Shown: positions 1 through 10,300 of the stretch, piece after piece
Layout: every line of letters begins with the position of its first letter
How positions within the stretch are numbered: position 1 is the stretch's first letter
Source of the DNA: Phoronis australis
Lineage: Eukaryota > Phoronida > Phoronidae
Length of the DNA: 60,000 bases
Direction: 5' to 3'
NCBI GenBank assembly: GCA_002633005.1
Contig: NMRA01000191.1
Location: forward strand, 582,077-642,076
Notes under the pieces: generated by a model
The model's database searches: none
Seen by the model: only the letters and a program-made list of their open reading frames with translations
What the model was told of the DNA's origin: nothing
Program-made: the position numbers and the translations under genes

Positions 1-1
1 T

Positions 2-997
2 CCTCATTGTCGCGAACTCGTTCAAAAAGTAGAAAAATTAATTAATCCAATTAGAATTATCTCTCGTCATTTCAACTCCATGCATCTTGAAACTCTGTTC
101 AAGTCTTTTGTACTTCCGCATCTAGATTACTGTGACATAATCTACCAATCGGCAAACGCTGGCATACTACAATACCAAGCAGCTTTAGCCATAACCGGGG
201 CATACAAAGGGTCCAACACAATCAAGGTTCTAAATAGTCTTCACTGGGGCAAACTAGCAACCCGTCGTAAACTCCACCTGTCCATGTATACATTCAAAGT
301 CTTAACCAACATAAATAACTACTGTAACAAAATCCTCTTTGACTCCTACGAAAGACCAAGCACGAGACCAGGACTCCGGCAAAGTAATATGTATACTATT
401 CCAGCCTCCATCAGCCAAGCCTTCAGAAGATCAGCGATACTAACTTGTATTGACAACTGGAATTCCTTACCATTCAAAATAAAAGAAAGCACTTCAAACG
501 TCACTCTCAAAAATAACTTTAAAATGCATACCACTACTCCAGACTTGCCAGTCCCATTGACATCATTCCAACTTCCCCGCAACCATAAAATAACCCTATA
601 CAGATCAAGATGTGGTCTATTCCTAAACAACGAGAAATTTAGACATAATTTTAATGATATTTCACCTCTGTGTTCCTGTGGAGATACCCAGACATATCCT
701 CATGTTTTCTTAGCTTGTGATTTATGCAAGGAGGAGAGGGTACAGTTCTTCCAGTCACTCGAACAATACCCCGATGTTTATAAAAAATATTCTGTAATTC
801 CGCAATTGTACAACAAAATTAATTTCTTTCTATATGGATGTCAAGAACTTAAAGTCCTTGTTGCAAACTGCCCATGTGGTTCTAGTATCCGAAAATACTT
901 ACTACATAAAATCTTATTTTCGACACCCTTTCTTTACATTCTTTTCGCCTTTCTTGCCAAAAGCGATTTTTCAACCGTATTTGACCCTTTTCTCTGA
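2..997 (+). pseudogene. Non-LTR retrotransposon (LINE) reverse transcriptase, C-terminal fragment
   Basis: The frame is open from the left edge of the window, so the first in-frame ATG at 80 is internal and not a start. The beginning reads like the end of the polymerase palm and thumb of LINE reverse transcriptases (FVLPHLDYCDIIY). About 200 residues further on is the terminal Cys-rich knuckle of LINE ORF2 proteins, CSCGDTQTYPHVFLAC (CxC-x7-H-x4-C), preceded by the usual RSRCGLF-type segment. The catalytic YxDD box lies outside the window. The frame stops at 997. The product would act in target-primed reverse transcription of its own RNA. Clade (I, CR1 or Nimb-like) cannot be fixed from this piece. 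Whether the whole element is active cannot be judged. Confidence 0.85.
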
Positions 998-1726
998 GCG
1001 TATGATTACCGGTTGTCATCGGTTATTTCCGCACCCACATTTCCGGCTCATCAGTTCAGGAACTTGTCCTGAACGCCGCCATTTTTTCCTTGTAACTGAA
1101 TGTGCTATGGCTTGCTCGAAAAGTTTTCATTATATTGTTTTATCAGTAATATATCGTGATTCGTTTGCATATATAGTGTATTTATAGTTTGTAGTTTGTG
1201 GTCGTTGATTTTTTTTGGAATGTTACGCGTACTTAGTATGTTAAAATAGCATTGGTGTTTAGTTCCTTCAGTAGGCCGGTCGAACCTAGGGCCCAATATG
1301 GGTCGAACCTATTCTTTCAGTTTTATTTTTTTCCTCGTTTTGAAAAAGTACTTTGCTATCATCGGAAAGGTAGTACATCCTACTCAGTAAAAATCGAAAA
1401 AGTATCAAAATCGGGGCAAGCACTGTAAAGTTATTGCAAGTTTTGTGGCGAAATTTGGGTCACTTTGTTNAAATAAGGTTTTATTTGAAATAGTATCAGA
1501 ATTTCTTTATAACATTAAATCTCTTTGTGTGAGTGGATAGAATTTTATACATCTGTATGAAAATGAATTATTTTCATTCGTTGTCATATATCATTGTATT
1601 CTTAACATCAGTTTTTTATTTTTGTATTCGTATATAATAATTGTATATAGACTTCTTTGTATTTTTTTACCCAGATCTAATGCCTCTTGGCACTTTCTGG
1701 GTTATGTATATTCATTGTATTCTGAA
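998..1726. other. No gene seen; AT-rich spacer between LINE and gypsy relic
   Basis: No long frame, RNA gene or clear repeat was recognised. There is a single N at 1470. The last ~100 bases may hold decayed sequence upstream of the gypsy reverse transcriptase. Confidence 0.5.
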
Positions 1727-1758
1727 GATTTCGTAATAACCATTAACAAAAAAAATAC

Positions 1759-2388
1759 TTGTTTGTCAAGTGGGCACGTGACGATTCTACGCCGTGTGTG
1801 TTCTCTTCACTTGATTTGGTGGGTGCATTTAATCAGTTACGATTAGATGACCATTCTTCCGACTTACTCACCTTGAACACTCACAAGTATTTGTTGCGAC
1901 CACGACGCCTAACATTTGGAGTAAAGACGGCACCATCCATTTTCCAGGCTACCATGGATAAAATTTTGTCCGGTATCGATAACGGTATATGTTTCATCGA
2001 CGACATTTTGGTGATAGGCCATTCCCTAGAGCAACACCTTCGCACTCTCGAACTGGTGTTTCCACGTCTCGGCAAATATAACGTAAAGCTGAACAGATCA
2101 AAGTGTAAATTTGCTATGTCGGAGATCCAATTTCTAGGACACTCCTTGTCGGTGGATGGCGTGCGACCCTTAGCCGACAAAGTGGCGGCTATCTCACAGG
2201 TTCCTCGACCTAAAAATGTGGATGAACTAAAATCGTTTCTCGGAATGGTGAAATATTATGGCAAGATCATTCGTAATTTGTCTACTCTCTGTTACACCCT
2301 TCGTATGCAGTGCTGCATGGGGATGTCGAATGGCATTGGAGTGATGCCTGCGAGAAGTCGTTTGTTGAATGTATGCGCCAGTTGTTAA
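1759..2388 (+). pseudogene. Gypsy reverse transcriptase domain
   Basis: The reading contains SLDLVGAFNQLRL (first catalytic Asp block), LTFGVKTAPSIFQ, the polymerase box as FIDDIL (usually YVDDIL), and QFLGHSLSVDG followed by LKSFLGMVKYYGK. This order is diagnostic for Ty3/gypsy RT. Homology ends near 2290 where the frame changes, and the last ~30 residues to the stop are out of frame. The enzyme would copy the element RNA inside a virus-like particle. The displayed start at 1759 is a TTG inside the domain and is not a real start codon. Confidence 0.88.
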
Positions 2389-2808
2389 GTGATCATGTGT
2401 TAGCGCACTACGATCCCAGAAGACCGCTTGTTCTAAGTTGTGATGCTAGTTCCTATGGCGTTGAAGCGGTTTTAAGCCACAAGATGCCTGAAGAGGGACT
2501 GGCTCTGATTTTTGGTGTGAAGCGTTTTCACATGTACTTATTCGGTCGTATGTTCACTTTTGTAACTGACCACGAGTCGCTTACTCGCAAATTTGGGCCT
2601 AACTGGTCAGAATTCCAACGATCGGAGCTGCTCGTTTACAGCGCTGGGCACTGGTGTTATCCGGTTACCATTTTGAGATAGTGCACAAGCGATCACATCT
2701 GAATGCATATGCTGATGCATTGAGTAGTCTTCCCGTGGATCAGCCAGAAACTGCGTCTAAAGTGGAGACTTACTCGATACACTTTGTTACCGAGGACTCT
2801 ATTCCGTA
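2310..2808 (+). pseudogene. Gypsy RNase H domain and tether
   Basis: It lies in a different frame from the RT domain. It opens with the WSDACEKSF connection typical of gypsy pol, then LSCDASSYGVEAVLSHK (first RNase H Asp) and FTFVTDHESL. A further frame change near 2670 leads to HKRSHLNAYADALSSLP, the conserved H-N-ADALS box that ends gypsy RNase H, and a stop follows near 2808. The role would be degradation of the RNA strand of the RNA/DNA hybrid. The frame changes show it is not translated as one protein. Confidence 0.8.
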
Positions 2809-2819
2809 ACGGCTTCTGA

Positions 2820-3673
2820 GATCTGTGATTCTACCCGCAAGGACCCAATTCTTCTAGGGCATATGATTTTGTGTCGCATGGTTGGCCTGTTCATGCCGAT
2901 AGTATTGAACTGCAACCGTATTTTGTGCGCAGAGACGAATTGTCATTTGAAGATGGAAACCTTTTGTTGGGCCATCGAGTTATTATACCAGCCAAGTTTC
3001 AAGCTAAACTTATGTCGGATTTGCATGATTTGCATACCGGTATGGTGCGATCACCAGGGGCTACTTTTGGTGGCCTGGTTAGTGCGTTCGTGTGGTTATT
3101 GTGCTCGATTTCGTAACATGCCAAAACCTTCGCCATTGATTCCGTGGCCATGGGCAACCAGGCCCTGGCAGAGAGTAGGCCTACACATCGATTATGCTGA
3201 AAAGGATGGTAAGGATTATCTTATTGTTGTGGATAGCCACTCCAAGTGGTTGGAGGTGTTTCCCATGTTGGGAACGACTTCAACTCACACCAATGTGAAA
3301 TTATGTCAGCTGTTCGCGTCTTATGTCAGATAATGGCCCACAGTTTCGATCCGCAGAATTTGAGACATTTCTACGCTTGAATGGTGTCAAGCACATGTTC
3401 AGTCCCATTTATCATCCTGCTAGTAATGCACAGGCGGAACGTTATGTGCAGATTTTCAAAGACATGTTGGACAAATCTGATACACGCTTGCCATTGTCGT
3501 ATCGCTTATCGAACTTGTTGTTCTCATATCGCAACACGCCACATTCTGGCACTGACAAAACTCCACCCGAACTATTTCTGAAACGTGCTCCGCGCACTAA
3601 GCTCACCCTGCTGAAACCGAATCCTACAGGAATCTGTGGAAAGGAAGCAGAGTTGCCAGAAATCCACTCATGA
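2820..3673 (+). pseudogene. Gypsy integrase, zinc-binding and DDE core, frameshifted
   Basis: The His-His part of the HHCC zinc finger (LHDLHTGMVR, about 3022-3051) and the Cys-Cys part (CGYCARF, about 3093-3113) are in different frames, so a short indel lies between them. The catalytic core follows with HIDYAEKDGKDYLIVVD (first Asp), then after another frame change near 3320 SDNGPQF (second Asp) and HPASNAQAERYVQ (Glu). All three acidic residues of the DDE triad are therefore still present, although the frame is broken. The usual function is insertion of the cDNA copy into host DNA. Confidence 0.85.
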
Positions 3674-4084
3674 TGGTCAAACACCTAACTGCGACAGTAC
3701 AATCTTTATCAACATGTGCGCGTTCGGCAAACTCGCGGTGGGAAGGAGAAATGGATTCCAGGTGTTGTCACCAAGGTTACTGGACCATTGACATATGTTG
3801 TGCGAGTGTATGGAAACAATTATCGTTTCGTACCTGCTGATCACCTTATTGCGGACGATTCTTCTACATGAATGCCTGAACGCGTTGAACTTAATTCAGA
3901 GCAGATATTTGCGGACCAGTCCCCGATTGTGATTAGTGATTCACCAGCTGAACCAGTCAGTGTTTCAAACACGCATTCGGACTCGGGATTTCCGAACTCT
4001 GCACCTGCGTCACCTGAACCGGTGTCATTGCGCAGGTCCACTCGTGTTACTAAGGCAACGGACAGATTGGATTGTGATTTGTGA
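3674..4084 (+). pseudogene. Gypsy integrase C-terminal segment and basic tail
   Basis: The reading continues in the frame of the integrase core. It shows WIPGVVTKVTGPLTYVV and YRFVPADHL, matching the integrase C-terminal barrel of gypsy elements in which a variable loop is followed by R-x-H/D-x-L. After an in-frame TGA near 3869 comes a Ser/Pro-rich tail ending in LRRSTRVTKATDRL, a common C-terminal motif of gypsy polyproteins. The stop is at 4082-4084. Confidence 0.75.
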
Positions 4085-4192
4085 CTTAGCTGAACATTAG
4101 TTTAAGTGTATTTGTAGTTATCCTTGGAACTTGTGTTAATGGTGACGGAACTCTATTTTAAGGACATTTAAGCGGTTTGTTAGTCTCATGTT

Positions 4193-4203
4193 AGAGGGAG
4201 GAG
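4193..4203 (+). promoter_or_regulatory. Polypurine tract priming plus-strand synthesis
   Basis: AGAGGGAGGAG directly abuts the TG start of the LTR, the position expected for an LTR-retrotransposon polypurine tract. Confidence 0.75.
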
Positions 4204-4336
4204 TGTGGTATACCCTGCTCACTAGTTTGTGAGATCACCACGAGAAGTCTCTGGTAGCGGCGCTTCCGGGGAATCACGTGTTTTGAGTTAAGTAGAAATA
4301 TACTCTTTTCTTAGTTATTATTAGTAATACACTACA
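4204..4336 (+). repeat. 3' LTR of the gypsy element (133 bp)
   Basis: It begins TGTGGTATACC and ends AATACACTACA, so it has TGT...ACA ends. It starts right after the polypurine tract. The last ~110 bases recur at 56979-57094 with few changes; that second copy is followed by a primer-binding-like site, which fixes the LTR end at this base. At 133 bp it is short for a gypsy LTR, similar to Mag-lineage elements. Confidence 0.85.
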
Positions 4337-4857
4337 AGACTCACGCTGAAAAAAGAGTCTGAGAATTGGGGTATCTGGCACTTATAACAGAACCAGTCCT
4401 TATTGCTCAGTGACAATTTCTTATACTCGTCGTTCGTCAGGGAAATAACATGTGGCAAGCACTTCACATGCTGCCACAGATCACACGAGTCAGATTGTAC
4501 AACCTTTTGATTTGATCTCATCGGCTTCAAGCATTGTCCACATGGCTATTTATAGCGTTTTAACTTGCCGGGACCAGGGTTTATATGAATATCACCACTC
4601 ACAAGCAGCAAAATAAAACCATGCTGCAACAGCGTTTGAAAAATTGATAAGTTATCGCCCCTCGTCTTTGTTACTTGGCGCCGCCATCTAGATTGACCTC
4701 CCGAATGGGTGGGCAAGAAAGGGAATACTCCGATAGGTCCACAGTGTGACAGAAAATTATCATGGCTGGATATTACAATCAAACCTCCGGGGTCTATGTG
4801 CTTGCTGAGGGTGGCAAGACATTTGGTAAGCCTCTCCACACTCTGGTAAACCGATTG
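4337..4857 (-). pseudogene. LINE 5' coding fragment with PHD-like zinc finger, one nonsense codon
   Basis: Two minus-strand frames (to 4839 and to 4530) are in the same phase and separated by a TAG at about 4546-4548. The first carries LLLVSGDIHINPGPGK, a hallmark near the N-terminus of many LINE proteins. The second carries CGQC...SDSCDLWQHVKC...DWFCYKCQIPQFSDSFF, the PHD-type zinc finger of the same elements. One expected cysteine is serine (QSDSCD). No endonuclease or RT follows, because the fragment ends against the gypsy LTR. It is a truncated, inactive copy whose sense orientation is opposite to the gypsy relic. Confidence 0.8.
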
Positions 4858-5947
4858 AACCCAATTAGTTTCTAGATTTGATGGTATTGATTAGCAGTTG
4901 CCGGAAGAAGAGACAATATTTTTGTCAAGAAATTCTCTATGCTAGCAAAAGAGTTTTATTCCCGCCCCTCAAAAGAAGGCTGTAGCTGAAGTCTGAGCTG
5001 ATGCCAGTGATGCAATAAAATTGAAAGCTGGCGAAGGATATTATCCAACGCGTCTAAATGTCCAATGACGCCAAACAGAGAACCATTGTTGATTTCCGAC
5101 TAGTTGAAAGTACGTTCAGTTCAAATTGCTTTTGATGCATTGTCCCGTCAGCTTTGGCATTTTGTGAATCCCTTAGGCCTTAGTTATTGTCCCTGAACTG
5201 ATCTATATTTTGTCCAACTCTTTTGTTTAAGTTATGACGTTACGTACCAGGCAAGACTGGGTTGGGCACTCACTCTGGTCGGATATAGCAATCCCTTGTT
5301 AAGAGAACCTGTTTCACCCACTAAATATCGGTCCCGTAATTTAGTGATTGTGTGGGTCTTGTGCCCAGGGTTGTGCCCTTTTTCTCATCAGTTCAGTCAT
5401 AATAAAACCCATGCATTGCAGCACGGAAAGCATTTCTTTTGACTCCTGTTTTGGGGTGCAAGTTTGTAAGCCTTCGTTTTTATTCTTTGATGCATTGAGT
5501 TTGCATTCCTAGTTATATGTGATAGTGCCATAGACTGATTAGAGTTCACCGATTACTTCAGTGTGAGTTTGAAGTTTTGGAACTTCCGCTTAATTTTTTC
5601 TGTGTCGGCCTTTAAAACTTCAGTTGTAACCACTGCCTTGAAAATTTTGAAATTATGCAGAAAATACTTGTAGCCTGTCAATTACTGCAATATCAATGTA
5701 CCAATTGTACCATCTTTCAAACTCGTATTGGTATTTTGAGTGGCAAGTGAGGTGAGAACTCAGCTTTCAAGTGAAATGACTGAAAATCTTTTTAGAACAA
5801 CTTTTTAAACAACGTCTAACCACAAGTGATGGGGTTAATCCTACTTGGATGAAATTTGCACTTTTCATCTCAGCCCCTAACTTTAAGTTAAAACTTGGAG
5901 GCCTTGGGTTTTTCTATAGTGTTGTGACTTTCTGATTCTCTTTTCAG
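4858..5947. other. Non-coding stretch upstream of the TMA16-like exons
   Basis: No coding region or strong repeat was recognised. If the downstream exons belong to a living gene, its first exon (5' UTR plus start codon) should lie here. The only ATG immediately followed by GT is near 4880 and is unconvincing. Confidence 0.4.
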
Positions 5948-6941
5948 CCAAAAGCCGCTAAGGCCAAGGTTGGCCAGAGCAAGAAGGTTGTTCATCCAAA
6001 CAGCAGAAAGGCTTGTCAACTTGCCAAGAAACACCGACACGAAGAGGACAACAAAAAGTTTGGATTCTCTCAAAAGCTGAAATAATTATTATGAAAATTC
6101 CATTGAGTCTTTTTTATCGGCAAAACATTTGTGAGAAAAGTTTACTTCTCAACGTTTTGAGTTGAAGTGAATCAAAGCATTTCTGCAATTTTAGGCAGTG
6201 TTAGGTCACCTTTCTCCCAGAAAAAAAAAACTTGAATATAGCCATATTTTGCTGGTGGGACTCTGGAAGATAATGGACAGTTTTGTTTCCAAAAAAATTC
6301 TTACCTCTTACTGAATTCCCAAAGTGATTTAGAAACTTGCAGTACTAAATGCAAATTCTCTCCAGACATGCCACTTTTGAAGACTGGGGTTTAAGCAGCG
6401 GAACATAAACTTGGGTTGTTGATACATGCATTTTGCACGCGTAAAACTTGGAAATGCCAAGTTAAAAAAATTATATTTTGCCCTCTCATTTTAATAGGAA
6501 ATCAATTCAATGACGACGTATACTTTTCTTGTTCATATCTACATGTATTCATTAGACTTACAATAGCTACTTTCTGAAATATATTCAAATATCACAGTGC
6601 TACCTTGAATGTGCATTGTTTACCCACAATGCTGTTGTAAGGAGGGCACGTGTCTCCCAATAGTACACAGCTGATGTACAAATATCAAATTTAGTTCGCC
6701 ACATTTTAATTAACATACCAATAAAGTTTTACTGTTGCATAGTGAGTTGTTATCCCGACCGTCGAACAAACTGGTGTGGTGCGATAAACCATTGTTTGAC
6801 TCCGCTCAGAGCGATTATAAAAATTTAAGCATTTGCAGATTTTGAGTAAGTTTGTGATAAATTGTTTTTAGTGACAAGTTTCATGCACATTGTATGTTTT
6901 GCAGGAGAAGTCACGAAAAAATTACCAAGCTTGAGCTGTTG
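5948..6941 (+). CDS. TMA16: TMA16-like gene, two exons (partial)
   Basis: Exon 5948-6057 follows a good acceptor (gattctcttttcag). It encodes PKAAKAKVGQSKKVV then HPNSRKACQLAKK, close to the N-terminus of TMA16 (translation machinery associated 16), a nucleolar pre-60S ribosome factor whose conserved motif is KKVIHPxSRKAxQ. A weak donor AAAAA|GTTTGG (phase 2) joins in phase to a 37-nt exon 6905-6941 (acceptor ttttgcag, donor TTG|GTTAGT) giving RSHEKITKLELL, which aligns with the next TMA16 segment (EKxLRLNLL). No exon for the following EKLxWF region was found downstream, nor a start-codon exon upstream. Reading straight on from the first exon reaches a stop at 6083. It is either a partly seen gene or a truncated copy. 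Confidence 0.6.
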
Positions 6942-7598
6942 GTTAGTCTGCCAACATGATGGTAACCATTGATATTTAAATTAATAAGGCCTGTGCTTAT
7001 TTCAGTCCTGCATATTGTATGATTGTTATGCGTAACAGTATTTCACTGATGCGCCATTTTGATTCTGCGTTAGCCAGAAGAAACGATTCAAAGTCAAGTT
7101 CAAGCAGTACAGCCCCCACACTCATGAACAAAGCCTCGCTCTGTTGAACACACAAGTGGACATTTTATTGTGTTAGTTGCGCAATGCTCATCCCGGCAAG
7201 GACTCCAAATTGGGAGTCCAAATTTTCCCAGAGAAATGACCAAACAGGGGAGTTTTAACGAGCGTTGGCGGTCCATCGGTACTGCAGCATCTGCGGTGCC
7301 ATGTAGTGGTGTATCCGCCCTTGTAATAACATAGTACAGTGAAGTGGGAATAAAAGTGTCAGTGGTCAAACAAAGTCCATTCGTTTATTCATTAAGTTTA
7401 AATGCAAGTTGATACAGACGTGTTTGAAACACTACGTGGCCAATATTTTACTCAAAAAAAGAACGTGTCATTGATACAAGAAATGCCAATGTTGACTAAG
7501 TCCAAAATTTTAACTCAGAAATAAAGATTTTGGCAATAATGTCCTATCTTCCTCGAAGCAGACAATCCAAATAAAGTGTCTTAGTAAAGCAAGTCGCG
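6942..7598. other. Non-coding; possible 3' UTR-like AATAAA signals
   Basis: No recognised coding exon. AATAAA-type hexamers occur near 7350, 7520 and 7570. The 89-residue minus-strand frame at 7100-7369 has no family features. Confidence 0.35.
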
Positions 7599-7705
7599 TT
7601 TTTCTCATACATATTCCTGACAGTCAAGCCTAGCATTTTTCTCATACATATTCCTGACAGTCAAGCCTAGCATTTTTCTCATACATATTCCTGACAGTCG
7701 AGCCT
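7599..7705 (+). repeat. 37-bp tandem repeat, about 2.9 copies
   Basis: Units start at 7599, 7636 and 7673, each beginning TTTTTCTCATACATATTCCT and continuing GACAGTCAAGCCTAGCA. The first two are identical. The third has one change and degenerates at its end. Confidence 0.9.
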
Positions 7706-9090
7706 GTTTTCTCTCAGTCTCGTGTTTTGCTCAGCATTTGTAGTCAGTACCCTCGTGATGTTAGTGTGAATCTGACGTCAAAAAGTCGGTACATCCGAAA
7801 CTCTACATGACCAGAATTCTTGAAGAAATTACACAACAAACCAGTCCACGACTTCGTCTACCATCTTCAATATCTTATTTGGTAGAGTAAACAAACCAAT
7901 TCACGTGCTTTTCCATTTCCTTGGAGGGGAGAGCAAATTGAAACCAAAGATATTGACTGAATTAGTAGCTATACCATCTTCAGGATTGTCAAAAGTCCAT
8001 TTTTCCTGTTCAAAACCATCTACATGTATTTTTAAGTCTTGAGCGAATTGTAAAAATGCCTATGTCGGATGTTGTCGGCAAAAATTCGGTAATTTGATTG
8101 AAAGGTTCATCGTCATTGCACGGGTATTTGTGTTTCGTTGACTTGCCGGATTATTACCGATGATCTGGACCTATAGCTGGATTATTTGTCCTACCTGCAT
8201 CTGAGTCAAAGTGTGTATCTGGAACATCTCTCGGTTTATAAAGTAATCCTTGAACCTTTTAGGCCTTTGCACTGCAGTTGACATGACTAAGTATGTAGAA
8301 TGTGCTTGTCAACCATGACGGAAACCACAAATTACACTGGCTATGCAAAATCCTGGAATCACTCCCCCCGTAACTGCAAATGACAGGCACTACAGACAGA
8401 GTGAAGAGTTGTGAATGGCATGCCACTTTTTTTAGAAGGTGTAAGCATAAATATTGGATCAGCCAAGGATGCCTTTATAAGGCCAATGTGATGAGTTCAA
8501 ATTCGATTGGCCAGTGACAATAATAAGTGCACCAAAATTAACCAATAGTATTCGTATACGTGAGAAATGCACAAGCAACAACCAATAAAATTGTTTGTGC
8601 AGTAAATTTCTTATTTCTGAATCGACTGATGATCGATTTAGTTGAGCGACGGCCGACCAGCCATAATGTTGAAAAAGTGGTCGTCAATTCTAGCAACTTT
8701 TTTCAATTTTGCCCATCTGTTTAAATTCTTTCCGCCCTGTCAAATCCATCCAAAATCAAATTCTGGGAATCCAAAAGACGGCCAAGATTGCTGCTGTATA
8801 AACTGCTGATCCTGGCTATTGAGACTATTGTGTTTGGTCACATGTATTACAATGGTGAGTTGTCTTGTTTCGATTTTGTGAACCCTGTGGCACAAAGTAA
8901 CGAAGACAGATCATATGTAGAGAATGCAAATGAACTATCTGAACTCCAAACAATGGATTTGGAAGCTCACTGAAAATATAATTTGAATTATTCTATTTAC
9001 AACCATTGTTGTTTTGGTGACTGTAAATTCTAATGAAAGTGATGCTTTTTCGGGATGTAAATATTATGTTCAGGTCACTAGGAAAGTGGG
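7706..9090. other. No gene seen
   Basis: There are only short frames. The 61-residue frame at 8788-8973 has no homology I recognise and starts at a non-ATG codon. Nothing else stands out. Confidence 0.4.
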
Positions 9091-10300
9091 TTAAAGTCAA
9101 AGGCAACCTTTTTCATGTCATTTTTAGCAAAAATAAGGTTTTTTGATTATCCCAGACATCTTTTTCACTTAATTTAGCTGTTCGTAATTTCATTAATTAC
9201 TCGTCCTCTACTTCGGAAGTGACGTTTTGGAAGGCAAGAATTTCGCACCAATTTCTTTTCACATAGTCTGACTGTGAGGGCTGTCGAGTCAGTCATCATT
9301 CCACCTTGGTTGCGCACTTAGAGAGTACCTTTGCATCGCTTTCTGAACGATGACACACTTCGCTGTTCTTGGCTCGTTCCTTTGAAGAACGCAGCGTTGC
9401 CCGTCCACACAACTTTCCAAGCAATGAAAGGTTACCGAGTGTGTGGCATGCATCTTTTGCCGTCAGATTACGAGATACGTACAATTAATTGATGAAGGTC
9501 CCTGCGAAACAACGCCTGAAGCAGTCATACCGTCGCTGTTGTTTCCCGGCAGTGCCCTGTCGCCACCCCCGAGAAGTGCGTTTTAGAAGCGAGAAGCCTC
9601 GCGAGCTGTAGCCACTACAGTCATTGGAGGCACTTCATCAATTGTCACCCGTGTCTCCGAACGTACCAGAGCGTGCAATTCTGGAAGTTTATTGTGGACT
9701 TGAATTGTCTAGTATTAGAGCTATTTAGAAGGTGACATGTGTGTGGCGAGGGAGTCACACGGCGGGATGTAAGCAGTTTGGGTGCTCAGTGTCGCGGGAC
9801 AATCGGGCAAGTGGGACAGTTTTGCCTGTGCATACTCTGCCTCATTATACTCGGGCTCAAACATATACCCACCCACTGACTGTCCCTGAAAAAATTCCTC
9901 CTCATCACTTCAATGAACAATGTCTCACTACTGTCAATGTGGTATTGGTTGCCGACTCGAGCCATTTTCAGGTTACTACTAACTAAACAATCCCTAAATC
10001 CATCGTAATTTCAGTTCTCTAACAACCAAGCTTATCGTAGAATACTCGTCGATGGGAAGTGATGACGACAATTTTAGAAAAACAGCACGAAAACAAAAGT
10101 AGTACAGATCCTCACAGTAAACTCAACGCAGAACCACATTGGCGCGAAATTCTTGCCTCCCAAAAATCACTTCAGGAGGAGATGACGAGTAATTAATTAA
10201 ATTACAAGAAGCTGTAATTAAGTGAAAAATAGGTCTGGTATAATCAAGGAACCTTAATTTTGCTACAAATGACATGAAAAATTGTTGCCTTCGCCTTTAA
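9091..10300. mobile_element. 1.2-kb non-autonomous DNA element with ~165-bp terminal inverted repeats, TTAA at both ends
   Basis: Bases 9091-9253 and the reverse complement of 10137-10300 align along their length: TTAAAGTCAAAGGCAAC against TTAAAGGCGAAGGCAAC at the tips, a shared TTTTTCATGTCATTT core, and GGCAAGAATTTCGC at the inner end, with weaker similarity to about 9285. Each tip coincides with TTAA (9091-9094, 10297-10300), which could be a target-site duplication as in piggyBac or Kolobok families, or part of the repeat itself. The interior (about 880 bp) holds only short frames (minus 9296-9484, plus 9732-9986) and no transposase, so the copy is non-autonomous. Confidence 0.8.

Larger units (their letters stand above)
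1727..4336 (+). mobile_element. Ty3/gypsy LTR retrotransposon, 5'-truncated and frameshifted, with 3' LTR
   Basis: Domains occur in Ty3/gypsy order: reverse transcriptase, RNase H, integrase, basic tail, polypurine tract and LTR. No gag, protease or 5' LTR is visible upstream of 1727, so the copy is 5'-truncated. The pol reading moves through all three plus frames, with frame changes near 2290, 3070 and 3320, plus in-frame stops near 3673 and 3869. It is therefore a dead copy. Related LTR sequence recurs at 56979-57094. Confidence 0.9.

Noticed and set aside
8788-8973. Small membrane-protein frame
   Set aside because: Non-ATG start, no motif, no splice or poly-A context.
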